Source: Ziziphus jujuba (taxonomy: Eukaryota; Streptophyta; Magnoliopsida; Rosales; Rhamnaceae). Taken from it: a stretch of 64,000 nucleotides of DNA. The stretch is from positions 4,650,001 through 4,714,000 of the forward strand of contig NC_083382.1 in the NCBI RefSeq assembly GCF_031755915.1, written 5' to 3'. Below, piece by piece: positions 33,711 to 45,601 of this stretch. The position numbers and the translations under genes were made by a program. The notes under the pieces are model-generated. The model did not search any database and was not told the DNA's origin. It worked only from the letters and a program-made list of their open reading frames with translations. Within the stretch, counting starts at the first letter, position 1. The number at the start of each line of letters is the position of its first letter.

Positions 33711-33925
33711 CGCTGGGTTTTCTTAATCTTGTTTTTGTGGATAATTTGTTGGCGATGGGTTTTCTTAATCTTGCTTTTGTCGATAATTTGTTTGCGATGG
33801 GTTTTCTTAATCTTGCTTTTGTCGATAATTTGTTTGCGATGGGTTTTCTTAATCTTTATTTTGTCCATAATTTGTTTGCGATGGGTTTTCTTAATCTTGC
33901 TTTTGTCGATAATTTTTTTTGTGAT
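33711..33925 (+). repeat. 42-bp minisatellite, about five copies, in the TNP2 leader
   Basis: The unit GATGGGTTTTCTTAATCTTG plus CTTTTGTCGATAATTTGTTTGC is repeated about five times with few changes. CACTA C has only one related copy (about 16093-16140), so the repeat expanded in the B lineage. It reads through as a 14-residue repeat in one frame, but nothing suggests that it is translated. Confidence 0.9.
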
Positions 33926-33961
33926 ATTGTTTGATATTGTTCTGCTTAGATTGGTAGGGAA

Positions 33962-36900
33962 ATGGATAAATCGTGGATAACGAAGGATAGAACCTCAAGC
34001 GATTTTGCTAAGGGGGTGAGTGAATTTTTGAAATTTAGCATGGAGAATGCCAATGATTGTAATGCCATACGGTGTCCTTGCATGCAATGCGAGAATATGA
34101 GAATCCATACTATTAGGGATATTAAAGGCCATATATACTGGAATGGGTTTGATGTCAACTATCGGCGATGGATTTGGCATGGTGAGTCATGTGCTGATGG
34201 TATTGGACCATCTTCTCATTTTAGGAATATTAATGTAGAATATAATGAAAATGATAGTAGTAGTAAGGAAAATGTAGCTTTCAATAGCTTAGACATGACC
34301 CGTGCTGCATTAGAAACTTTTGATAATGATCCTAATGAATTTGCTACCTTATTGGAGGATGCGGAGAAACCTTTGTACCTAGGTTGTACCAAATTTACCA
34401 AGTTGTCGGCCTTGGTTAAATTGTACAACTTAAAGGTAAGATGTGGATATTCTGATAAGAGCTTTGAAGTACTGTTGCAATTGTTATCCGAGATGTTGCC
34501 AAATGACAATGTGTTGCCAACCTCCATGTACAATGTTAAGAACACTTTGAGTGCTTTGGGAATGGAGTACATCAAGATCCATGCATGTCCTAAAAGTTGT
34601 ATTCTGTTTAGGAAGGAATATGTGGACCTTAATGAATGTCCTAAATGTGGATCTGCTAGATGGAAAATTGATAAGAATGGAGTTGCTAGCAATATTCCAA
34701 ATAAAGTTTTATGGTACTTTCCTATTATTCCGCGTTTTAAACGAATGTTTCGTAGTGTTGAAACGGCTAAGAATTTGACATGGCATGCCAATGGGAGAAA
34801 GGTTAAGACAGGGGAAATGCAGCACCCTGCGGATTCTCCATCTTGGAAGTTGGTTGATCGTTTATGGCCAAACTTTGCATCCGAAGATAGGAATTTGAGA
34901 CTTGGGACCGCGGCCGATGGAGTTAATCCACATAATATGTTGAGTAATAGGTATAGTTGTTGGCCTGTGATGACGATTGTGTATAATCTTCCTCCTTAGT
35001 TGTGTATGAATCGGAAATTTATGATGTTAAGTCTTCTAATTTCTAGACCGAAGCAACCAGGAAATCAAATTGATGTACACATAGAGCCGTTAGTTGAAGA
35101 CCTGTAGTGGTTATGGAATGAGGGTGTTACGGTCTTCGATGCTTACCGTCAAATTCACTTTGAAGGCAGTGTTGCTATGGACAATAAATGATTTCCCAGC
35201 TTATGGTAACTTGTCCGATCATGCAATGAAGGAATATTATGCTTGTCCAATTTGCAGTGAAAATACTTTTGCTACAAGGCTAAAGTATGGAAAAAAAATC
35301 AGTTTTACCGAGCATAAAAGATTTCTTCCTCCAAATCATCACTATAGAAGGCAAAAGAAGGATTTCAATGGATTTCAAGAATTTGCAGTGCCTCCAAAAC
35401 CGTTGACTGGAGAAGAAATCTTAGACAAGCTTAATGCAATGAGATTTGATAACTCACACAAGAGGAAAAGGACTGTTGATTCTGAAGAATGTTGGAAGCG
35501 GAAGTCCATTTTTTTTTAATTGGAATATTGGAAATTTCTCCATGTGCGACATAATTTAGATGTCATGCATATTGAGAAAAATGTTTGTGAGAGCGTATAT
35601 GGTACATTGCTCAATATTCCTGGTAAGACAAAGGACGGAGTTAATGCTCGGTTAGATTTACAAGAAATGGGTTTGCGGAAAGACTTGGCCCCTAAGCCTT
35701 AAAGAAATCGAACTTTCCTACCACCGGCCTGCTATACATTATCAAAACTTGAGAAGAAATTATTTTGTAAGTGTTTAGCGCACTTAAAGGTTCCAGATGA
35801 TTATTCTTCAAACTTTAGGAATCTTGTTCCAATGGAGGACTTAAAGATGGTAGGATTGAAATCTCATGATTGTCATACATTGATGCAACAACTCTTGCCT
35901 CTTGCAATTTGTGCAATCCTTCCTAAACATGTGAGACATGCAATTGAAAGACTTTGTTTTTTCTTCAATGCAATTTGCAAGAAGTCTATCATTGTTGCTG
36001 AATTGGAAAATATTCAAAATGATCTTGTCACAACTTTGTGCCTTTTAGAGAAATTCTTTCCCCCATCATTTTTTAATGTAATGGTTCATCTAACTGTACA
36101 TTTGTTTTGAGAGGTAAGATTGTGTGGACCAATACATTTCAAGTGGATGTACCCGTTTGAAAGGTACATGAAAGTATTGAAAAGTTATGTTCGAAACAAA
36201 AATTGGGCAGAAGGTTGTATTGCTGAGGTTTACATATGTGAAGAAGTGATTGTGTTTTGTAGTGAATTTCAGAGAGGATTAGATGCAGTTGGAAACCCAA
36301 TTGGTAGATATCAAAAGTTAAATGATAAGAATGATGTTGGTGCCCCCATTAAAGGTGGAAAAAATCAATCAATTGATCAACAACTTTGGGAGCAAGTCCA
36401 TAGATGTGTACTTTCAAATACACCAGAAGTGGAACCGTATGTCAGGTGCGTATATACATGTTAATGTATAAATTAGTTGATATTTTTAATATATATATAT
36501 ATATATATATCAACATGTATAATTTAGTCGATATTTTGAATATATTAATATGCATCAATAAGTTGATATGTTGGATATTTTTATTAATTACAACAACTTT
36601 TATTTGTTTTAATATTCATTTTGAAGTCTTGAAGTCAAGCAAAAAAAATCAAGGAAAAAAGGCAAAATGGTTTCAAGACGAACACAAACGTACATTTATG
36701 TACTGGTTACGTGATAAGGTATGGGAAAGTTAAATATTCAATATATAATATCATTGTTTTAGCTTTAATTTTTCATATTTTTTTTAATTGACTAGATTGC
36801 ACAAAAGCGAAGTCAACCTAATCACACAGTGTCTGAAACATTATGATGGTTAGCCCATGGTCCGCAATGGCTGGTAACGAAACATGAAGGATATGTCATT

Positions 36901-37418
36901 AGAGGGGTTAGATTCAATACTATAAATATGGATAATAAGAGGGTCACCAAGAACAGTGGTGTCAAAGTTATTGCCAAAAGTGAGCATTTTGCTAGTGCTA
37001 AGGATAATAACCCAATTTTAGCTGAGATGGCATACTATGGGATCATAAGAGAGATTTGGGACGTCAATTACACTATGTTTCGAATTCCAGTGTTCAAATG
37101 TGATTGGGTTGACAGCAGTGGTGTGAAAGTTGATGAGATGGGTTTACATGTGTTAACTTTAGTAAAATTGGATAGAAATCTGACCCATTCATCATGGCTT
37201 CACAAGTTCAACAAATATTTTATGTTGAAGATCAACTTGATTTGAGATGGTCTGTTGTTTTAACTCCACCACGACATTGTACTTTTGTTGAAGAAGAATT
37301 GGTTATAGAAGATGTTCTTGGCGATACTACAATGGCTCACAATCCATTTGCCATACAATTGCCAAGTGTTGATGAAAATGATCATGAGGATGAACGTGAG
37401 AGTGGCTATGTTCGTTGA
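33962..37418 (+). pseudogene. CACTA TNP2-type transposase (Transposase_21, DUF4216)
   Basis: Start ATG 33962: MDKSWITKDRTSSDF then IRCPCMQCENMR is the transposase-associated N-terminal domain. Next come CGYSDKSFEVLLQLL, HACPKSCILFRKEY and CPKCGSARW, the NRYSCWPVMTIVYNLPP block, TINDFPAYGNLSDHAMKEYY, RHNLDVMHIEKNVCESVYGT and PIHFKWMYPFERYMKVLKSY, the Transposase_21/DUF4218 order. After two introns (about 36446-36625 and 36718-36795) a DUF4216 region (MAYYGIIREIWDVNY, KCDWVD) precedes the acidic tail ending at 37418. Stops lie at 34997, about 35105, 35517, 35700, 36108 and about 36845. Frameshifts lie near 35160 and 37195. Length and order match plant TNP2, which cuts at the CACTA ends in known elements. 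Confidence 0.93.
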
Positions 37419-38730
37419 CTGTGAGGGGATATGGATAAACAATATCTTCTAAATAAATTGGTACGTATATTTATTAACTTATGTTTTAAGTAATATTTAT
37501 TTATTCATTATGTGTTTTTTTCTTATGTATTTTCCTACTTTAATTAGGAGAAATGTGCCACGCCAAACCTTAAGAAGGTAAATATTCATTAAATTTTCAT
37601 TTGCCAAATTACAAATTAATTTATTAATGATTAAGTTTTTATTAATTTATTTTGCGTCAGTGTTAACAAATTTTTTTATTTTTTCATATGCAGTATGAGG
37701 TGTAATATCGTCAACACGAGGACATCAACTTCCATCTCAATGAGTATGCATATGTAAAAATATGTCAATAAGATCATATTTAATTATATTGATTATTGTT
37801 TTGTTATGAACAAGTATTTATTTTAAATTTTTATATTCTAATTATTTTGGACGAAGCTAGTTTGGATTTTTTGGTATTATAATTAATTTTATATTTTAAT
37901 AAATTTTTAAAAATTAAAAAATATAAATCTAAAAAAATATTAAAAAAATGGCGGTTCATTAACATAACTAAAAGTCGCCTAAAATATATAGCGACATATA
38001 ATAAGATCAATTTAACCACTCACAAATTTCGCGACTCTACACAAAATGTCGCTTAAAGTATTCTTCCAATTTTAGCGACATAAATATATTGCTGCATATG
38101 TCACTAAATGGGTAAATGAGTAGCTAAAAATTCATAAATATTCGACTCTTATGTCGCTAAAACATGAACGGTCTCTAATTTGGAGACACTAAAAAATCGT
38201 CGCTAAAAATATACGGGTCGCTAAAAAGGTGATCCACAAAATTCGTCGCTAAAACATAATGCATCGCTAAATAGACGACAAAAAAAGTGTCACTAAAAAT
38301 TCATGAGTCGCTAATTTGTAGACACTAAAAAATAGTCGCTAAAAATATATGGTCGCTAAAAAAGAGACTCAAATAATTCGTCGCTAAAAAGTAATGCGTC
38401 GCTAAATAGGCGACAAAAAAATGTGTCGCTAAAAATGGATGAGTCGCTATTCAGGAAGAATTTGTAGCGACACAAACATTTAGCGACGTATTAAGGTAGT
38501 ATCGCTAAACATTTATAGCAACAATATTATAAAGCGTCGCTATTTTATGCGTCGCTATAAGTACATTAGTGTATGCGTCGCTAAAAATTTTGAATAGGCG
38601 ACTGTTATGATACGTCGCCTGTTATCTTATATATTTCGCGACAGGATATTTGGCGACTCCGTCGAATGCGTCGCTGTTTATTTAGTGCAACACAGTACTT
38701 ACGTCGTGTATCAGCTCGATTCTAGTAGTG
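37419..38730. repeat. 3' flank and subterminal motif zone of CACTA B
   Basis: AT-rich TNP2 3' region up to about 37960, then dense TAGCGAC, GTCGCTAAAA and AAGTCGCCT motifs on both strands to the terminal GATTCTAGTAGTG. No coding signal is seen. Confidence 0.85.
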
Positions 38731-39535
38731 AAAATTAAGATCTTTAAGACCAAAATTCAAAATTTCGCATCCATGGACTATTTTAAAACCACACAAGGGT
38801 TTGGCAAAACATTCTCAAAAGATAAACCATTTTTGGCTTTCCAAATATCCCAAAACATCAAAGCCAATAAAGCATATAAGTGGTATCTATTAATTTTTAG
38901 TAATTAGAATTTCAGTAATCTATCGTGAACACGAAAAAGCTAAAATTTGAAATAGAATTGAGACAATCTTGTTGTATGTCGTAACAATGTCACCAAAAAA
39001 AAAAAAAAAAAGAACTGTGAATTTGAATTATAAAAAAGATTAATAACTCTACTGTTCATAAAGTAACATTTTTTCTTTTATATAAAACTAGGTATAAGGT
39101 ACATGTTTTGCATGTGCACACGATTTAATAGCATTGACATCAAGATTAGAAGGAGAAATACATTTTATTAAAAAAGATAAAAAAATAAATTTATGCAACT
39201 TTTGTTTTTTTCTCTGAAAAATAATGATGAATAAGAACCTTTTGTTTTAAATTTTTAACAATAAATTAAACTTTAATGATACATTATATGTATATATAGC
39301 TAAAATCTTTTATCAAAATATTCTTATAGATTTTTCATTAGTGTCTCACTTGTTACTTCTTGAATTTATATAAGTCTTAATAAATCTTTATTTTTCTTTT
39401 CAAAAATTTTAATATTTTATTAAATTTATATAAAATCTCAAATGTATTTTTAAATATTAGCTTTTAATGAAATTTATAAATCAATCACAAAATTCTAATA
39501 AAAAATCTACCAGAACATTCTAAAACAAACTGATT
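38731..39535. repeat. R4 section, unit 2 (right of CACTA B)
   Basis: Homologous to 44992-45601: GCATCCATGGACTATTTTAA, then ACACAAGGGTTTGGCAAAAC, then TGATACATTATATGTATATA. It contains the empty MITE site at about 39474 and is the only copy here that shows the R4-to-R1 passage without the MITE. Confidence 0.85.
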
Positions 39536-41340
39536 ATATATATATATATATATCTTTTATACATTGCAGTTTTGCCACTTTCTTATTTTATTTTTGTTTT
39601 TTTAGGTGCGGAGCGGCTGGGGCACCAGGACTCATATATTTAGAACAAGATGTCTTACATTTTCCACCATAATATTAACTTTAAATACAAAAATTGGACA
39701 GCTTATTATTCATGTACATAATTTATATACATCCATAGAGGTCTCCAAGTTAATTATAACCAAAACAAAAAAGGTCTCCAACCACTTCCAAGCAACTTTT
39801 ACAATGGTAGTTAATTAGTATGAGTTTCACAAATTTTCTGAGAACTCACATATATTTTAAAGTCATTACATCTATTTGTAAAACAGAAAATACAAAATTA
39901 TTTATGTAAAAATTTTATATTTTAAAGAAATTATTTTAATATGTATCACAACCACCATATTTTATATTTAAAAAAAAAAAGAAAAAAAAGAGGTTAAGCT
40001 GCAAATGTATAACTGATTGAACAGGATAATGATTTAAAAAAATAGAAAAAAAAAATAAAGAGGGTTTGTTCAAGTGTAGCTTTCCAACTTCAAAATTAAG
40101 CTGCAAATGTTGAATAAACAAGTTGGAGATGAATATTGGAAATTTGGGATTGAGAATATAATAAAGAAGGAAAACACGGATCAAGTTTTATTAATGCAAC
40201 TAGGCGAAAAAAAAAAAAAAAACTCAATTTTAGTGGTTATTTGTTGATCGTGGCAAAAAGTAATTGATCTGGTTCAGACAAAAATTTAAAAAAAAAAAAA
40301 TTAAATGAAATTTTTTTTTTTTTTTTATGTTTATGTAAAAAGGTCAGATCTCACCAAAAAAAAAGAAAAAAGACTCAGTTGGTATTAATTGGCTCAGCAT
40401 TTATGAGCCTGAAAGTAACTTTAGAGTTTTCCTTGTAGTGTGGGAAGGAGAAAAAAAAAACAAAAAAAAAAAATTGTAAGTTTGACAAGGCTGGAGAGGG
40501 AAGGAGATGACGTTGATTCATCTAAACGTTCAAGTCTGTTAATCGATTTTACAGCTGTATTTAATGGAAATAATTAATAGTTTATAATTATTAGTAATTA
40601 TAAACTGGTAAAATGATGTGGAAAAGTTGTCCAGATGTCCTTCGTTTAATGAAGGAGTATCCACCTAAATCACTACTCCGGAAGTAGGGTTTTTCCCTAT
40701 ATTATTAATAATAACAAGTCCCACATCGGTCAAAATGGGTACAACAATACTTTATAATCACGATTTGTGGGCACGAGGGGTAGGCCGGGCTAAATGGCAC
40801 TAGCCTGGAACTCAAACGAGGGCATTAAGATGGTTGAAGAAGTTGCCCAATTTCTTAGCTAGTTGACCAGCACCTTCACTCGATTTGCCACCTCAGCCGC
40901 GCGTTAAGCGTGTGTCTACCCCATGACAAATAGGACCAGTTCTAGAACTAGAACCACCGGACTGAGCCAGAGAATCGCCAAGTGAAACAAGAGACCTACA
41001 CGCACGACTATATATATAAGAGAAGATCATGACCAAAAAGCCGACACAAAACTAAATTGTGGACCAAGACCAAAAAGGACTGAAGACCACATAGGTGAGA
41101 GACCCAAAAAAAGCTCATACAGGACTAAAACTGACAAGACCAAAAGGCCACAGGACTCAAGGACTATATTTGAAGAAAGACCAAAAAAGACAAAAGACTC
41201 CAGAGAGAAAGGAAGCCAGTGCTGGCTGGGAATGGTGTGCGTAAGTGTCTATGGCGTTAAAGTTGGGCTGAGCTCAAATTTCAACAACCAATCTTTTGTT
41301 TTTCATATCTTTATAGCGGCTAATAATAATTTGTGATCCT
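39536..41340. repeat. R1 section of composite repeat, unit 3
   Basis: Counterpart of 4594-6464. It has the same landmarks plus about 190 bp (about 41005-41200, rich in AAGACCAAAAAG-like words) that is reduced in unit 1. It begins with a TA run at 39536-39553. No coding signal is seen. Confidence 0.8.
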
Positions 41341-42906
41341 TAGGCTTATGAACTAATGAAAATGATTTTTATATCCTTTGAATAGAAACTAAGCTTTTTC
41401 GTTTTATTTTTATATCATTTTAATAGGATGATAACCTATAAAGAAGTTTTTAAATGTGGTAATCTATATTATTTAAAAAATGATATTGTTTAAAAAATAT
41501 ATAGATATACTTTTAAAACAAAATCTAAATAGTTGAAGAAGAGCCTATAAAATCTACTAGCAATAATTATTGGTTTATATTTATATTGTACATATGTTAG
41601 ATGAAATAATTCAATATATATGAATATCTATTGAGTATCGTCAAATTATGTTGCTTAACTTAGGACCATATAATATGTAATCTATGTACAAACTATTCAT
41701 CTTTTTTCAAATAGATTGCTTGTGTACAGTATTATATGGGCAACATTGAACGGTAGGCTAAAATTATATATACATATAAATGCTGCTTTAAATAATAAAC
41801 ATTTATTTTTATCTAATCCATCGTTGTATATATAAAAAAGTTTTTAATATAATAACTTATATTATTTAAATAATGATATTGTCTTAAATATATATATATA
41901 TATATTTATATGTATATTTTTAATTCAAAATCTAAATACTTGAAGAATAGCCTATAAATTCTATAGCAATAATTATTAGTGATGATTGATATTAACCATC
42001 TATTTAATAGTAAAATCTATATGAATTTTCCTAATGCTTTTAAACATTACATTTCATAAGTCTCACCTATTGGAACTTAAAAATAGAAAGGATGGGTAAT
42101 CAATGCTAATATATCGCTTTGTATTTCATTAGAAAGTTTTGTTATTTAGGGTTTGAAGAGAAATTATGGGAAATACGATCCATAATACACACAGTATTAT
42201 CATCACTGGCCACTGCATTTATTATTATTATTTTTTTTGGTAACAGCCACAACAAAATGTTGCATTATTACTATTCCTTTCAATCTAATGCTAATCAATT
42301 GCCACTTTGGTCAGTTTATATTTATGTTGCACATATGTTAGATGAAATAATTCAATATACGCATTGATCCTAAGTTTGTATATGTATATATATATATATA
42401 TATATGAATATTCTATTGCGTATCGTCACACAAATTTATGTTGTTTGACTAGGATCATATAATATATGTAAAACTATTAATTTTTTTGGGGATAGATTGC
42501 TTATGTAGAAAATTATGCACAAATTGTAATTTTGAAAAACAAAGAAAAATATGTAAGAAGCAACGTAAAAAAGTGACTATTTTGAAATTTTTGCTAAATT
42601 ATAAAATAAAAAAATGAAAATAAAGATAATTTATAAGAAATTAAACATCATGGTCATGCATGTCTTGCATGGAATTTGAATAATAAGGATGACTCACTGA
42701 TTGAAAATTGACTCCTCGCGATCTCTGTTTGCCTCCTTTTACTAGTTGATACATATATAAGTTATCCTTGTTAATTTTTTTATTTTTTTATCACTTTCCC
42801 ACTTAATAAACTATTTTCTCGGAAAGTTTTTGTTTGAAGGTATTTCCATATTGTTATCAATGGCTGATGAGTGCTCACAGCAGAAATGGATAGTGAAGGT
42901 AATAGC
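41341..42906. repeat. R2 section, unit 3
   Basis: Shares blocks with unit 1 (9041-10276), unit 2 (17956-19036) and unit 4 (62600-64000). The empty Harbinger site GAAACTAAGCTTTTTCG lies at about 41386. 42119-42367 is open for 82 codons but matches no family I know. TA runs occur at 41889-41905 and 42381-42404. Confidence 0.78.
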
Positions 42907-44179
42907 ACAAACCCTGGCTTGTGGCACTGCCAGAATCCTTTTCAACCATCTCACCCACTCCATCACAACCTCGATGAAAACCCTTCAAGAATTCTTGCTT
43001 GTTGGCCATTTCATCAACTAGCCCAGCAAAATGCTTTTTCGTTTTATCAACGTGCTTGCTATCAAGTTTCTCCACATCCAAGCCCACTGTAGGAACAACA
43101 CGTTTTGGTTTCAAAAACTTGACATGTTCCCCAAGCTCAATATAATTAGAATGTTCACTATATGGTACAAGATGGATCTCAAATGAAACCTTTGTACCCT
43201 GGCTGAAAACTTATTGCGCTTCACTTCATATGTCCACCCAGTTGGAACAAATCCCACAGCCTTAGTGTACCCTTTCTCACCCTTAAATCTCCTTCATTTT
43301 CACAAAATTAGGCCTAAAATATGGCCAAGTCTCACCCAACAAATTCCAACCAACAACATGTACATCACTTCCACATTCATCCTCTGTAAACACCCTCTCT
43401 CTCCACACCCAGAGTGCGCAGGATAGCCATTTTTCTAGCATCCACGTACACCTTTCGTTTACACTTCCTTGCAATTTCTAGCCAAATCTTCTCTTTCCCT
43501 ACAACATAAGTAGCAACAAGAAACAGCACATTCCTCATTGAACCATCATATTCACCTCCTATTTTTTGTATGACGCTAACTATATAATCAATCAACTCCT
43601 CTTGAGAGGAAAATACAAATTTCGGATTACAATAAGTGGTGTCCAAGAATATTGCATCAGTACCCACGAATTTACATGGTCAGATTTCATGGAATCACAA
43701 AACCGAAAATCACCCGTATGAACATACTTCTTGAATTTACCGTTCGAACCCAAAATTTCGAAAAGGAATTGAACAGAACCAGGGCAATGATTGGCGTCGA
43801 TCAGTACAACCTCACACCCATCAATCACGACGGGTTCGGAGAGCGGCAATGGCACTATAAACTGAGAAGGAACCTTAAGCACTTTGATAAGAAGCTTAGC
43901 GGTGGTTTGGGAGCAAAAGACAACGCCTTTAGACCAATTTGGGGAAAGACCGGTGTAATGATCGGAATGGAAGTGCGAGAGGAAGTAAGAGACGGAGTGG
44001 TCGCCGGCATAACGGAAAGAGTCGACGGCGAAACGGGTTTTGGGTATAAGTTTGGATTGAGGGAAAGCGGTGGGAAATGGAGCGAAAGAGAGTGGAGGTG
44101 GGGGTTGGCGGAAGAAAGAGGTTTGGGCAGTGAGGAATAGGTTTGAGGAATCGAAGGTTAGGGTTTTAGAGAAAGCCAT
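42875..44179 (-). pseudogene. LIG6: DNA ligase 6 N-terminal (SNM1-like beta-CASP) fragment, unit 3
   Basis: Better preserved than the unit 2 copy. From ATG 44179 one frame runs about 170 codons and holds IPKTRFAVDSFRYAGD, YFLSHFHSDHYTGLSPNWS, VVFCSQTTAKLLIKVLKVP, DGCEVVLIDANHCPGSVQF and YVHTGDFRFCDSMKSD. About 8 bases missing near 43676 shift the frame to TDAIFLDTTYCNPKFVFSS and KIWLEIARKCKRKVYVDARK. Further shifts lead to DVHVVGWNLLGETWPYFRPN, then KRVVPTVGLDVEKLDSKHVD and HFAGLVDEMANKQEFLKGFH. This covers the beta-lactamase/beta-CASP half of plant LIG6. The HxHxDH, DANHCPG and HTGDFR motifs are intact. The ligase half is absent. Confidence 0.88.
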
Positions 44180-44231
44180 GGAAATTGTTGTGGGTTTACG
44201 ATGGGAGAGGAAGGAAGGGAAGCATTGTGGG

Positions 44232-44261
44232 GAAGAGAGAAAGAGAGAAAGAGAGAAAGAT

Positions 44262-44300
<39 letters not shown>
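44232..44300. repeat. (GA)n microsatellite in the LIG6 leader, unit 3
   Basis: Same position relative to the LIG6 start as 20371-20437. Confidence 0.95.
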
Positions 44301-44304
<4 letters not shown>

Positions 44305-45601
44305 GGAAATGTGTCGGTTCGGCGGCGCCAAAGCCTTATATGAGGGAAGTGTGAGTTTTTTTGGATTGTGTAATTGAAATTCTAGCCCACCAATTACAAA
44401 GAAAATCAAATTTAAAAACTCAAAATCATTTTTTTCTGAAAGATTACCATTGTAATTGGAATACAAACAAATAAGAAAATATATATTTTTTTTAATAATA
44501 ACAAACAGTTTTTATTGAAATGAGGATTGCACATAACAATAGAATAATTGCACTCTAATAAAAGAGAAATTTTATTATTCCTGTTTGGCTAGCCTATCAC
44601 TCACTTTATTTACTCTACCATAAACAAACAAAATAAACCAACTTCAAAAAAAAAAAAAAAGATGACTCAAATGCAGTGTGCCTTCCATAATTGCCTATAA
44701 ACTCCTATAGACAGTAGATGTTCCAGCGTTCAAATCATCTATTAGTTGTGCATTGTCTAATTTCATTGTAGTTTTGTTCAGTCCAAGTCGTTTGAGTTCT
44801 TACAAGACCATGAAAAATCACATAACATGCCATACATTAGCTGAATGTGCTAAACTTGTAAATATGACATGACAGGCACAAAATTTGTATGTGGAATCCC
44901 ATTGAATAAACAAATTTCTTTTACCATTCTCCCAAAAATTATATATATATATATAGATTTCACCAGTAGGGGAAGGAAAAGGAGATCCAAAAATAAAATT
45001 AAGATTATCTTTAAGATCGAAATTCACGGTTTTGCATCCATGGACTATTTCAAAACCACACAAGGGTTTGGCAAAACATTCTCAAAAAATAAACCATTTT
45101 TGGCTTTCCGAATATCCCAAAACATCAAAGTCAATAAAGCATATAAGTGGTATCTATTAATTTTTAGTAATTAGAATTCCAGTAATCTATCATGAACAGG
45201 AAAGAGCTAAAATTTGAAATAGAGTTGAGATAATCTTGTTGTTTGTTGTAACAATGTCAAAAAAAAAAAAAAAAAAAAAAGAGCTGTGAATTTGAATTAT
45301 AAAAAAGATTAATAAATTTACTGTTCATAAAGTAACATTTTTTCTTTTATATAAAACCAGGTATAAGGTACATGTTTTGCATGTGCACACGATTTAACAG
45401 CATTGACATCAAGATTAGAAGGACAAATAAATTTTATTAAAAAAATAAAGAATAAATTTTTGCAACCTTTTTTTTCTTTTTTTTTTTTTGTTTTTTCCTA
45501 AAAAACGATGATGAATAAGAACCTTTTGTTTTTAATTTTTAACAATAAATTAAAATTTAATGATACATTATATGTATATGTAGCTAATCTTTTATCAAAA
45601 T
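44301..45601. repeat. LIG6 upstream flank and R4 section, unit 3
   Basis: 44301-44490 belongs to the LIG6 cargo. From about 44500 (ACAAACAGTTTTTATTGAAA) it is R4. It holds the empty CACTA C site (about 44784) and the empty CACTA B site (about 44990), and lacks the LINE together with about 115 bp around the LINE and CACTA A sites. It ends in TTTTATCAAAAT at 45601, where copia sequence starts. The homologous R4 at 39320 continues ATTCTTATAG instead. Confidence 0.85.

Larger units (their letters stand above)
22141..38730 (+). mobile_element. CACTA (En/Spm) transposon 'B', complete, 16,590 bp
   Basis: It starts CACTACGCGAAAATTAAG and ends CGATTCTAGTAGTG, with AAA at 22138-22140 and 38731-38733 as a 3-bp target duplication. 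The empty site is intact in unit 3 (AAAAATAAAATTAAG, about 44982-44996). Inside, in order, are a left palindromic-unit array (22.5-25.3 kb), a minus-strand TNPA-like/DUF8039/Ulp1 gene (29.1-25.5 kb), a middle array in opposite orientation (30.2-32.8 kb), the TNP2 gene on plus (33.96-37.4 kb), and a 3' zone of GTCGCTAAAA motifs. Both genes have stops and frameshifts, so the copy is structurally whole but not autonomous now. Confidence 0.95.

Noticed and set aside
42119..42367. 82-codon frame in R2 of unit 3, possibly a HARBI1 remnant (FIRK)
   Set aside because: Only four residues resemble the HNFIRKW block. The rest has no match, and the aligned R2 of unit 1 does not keep the frame.
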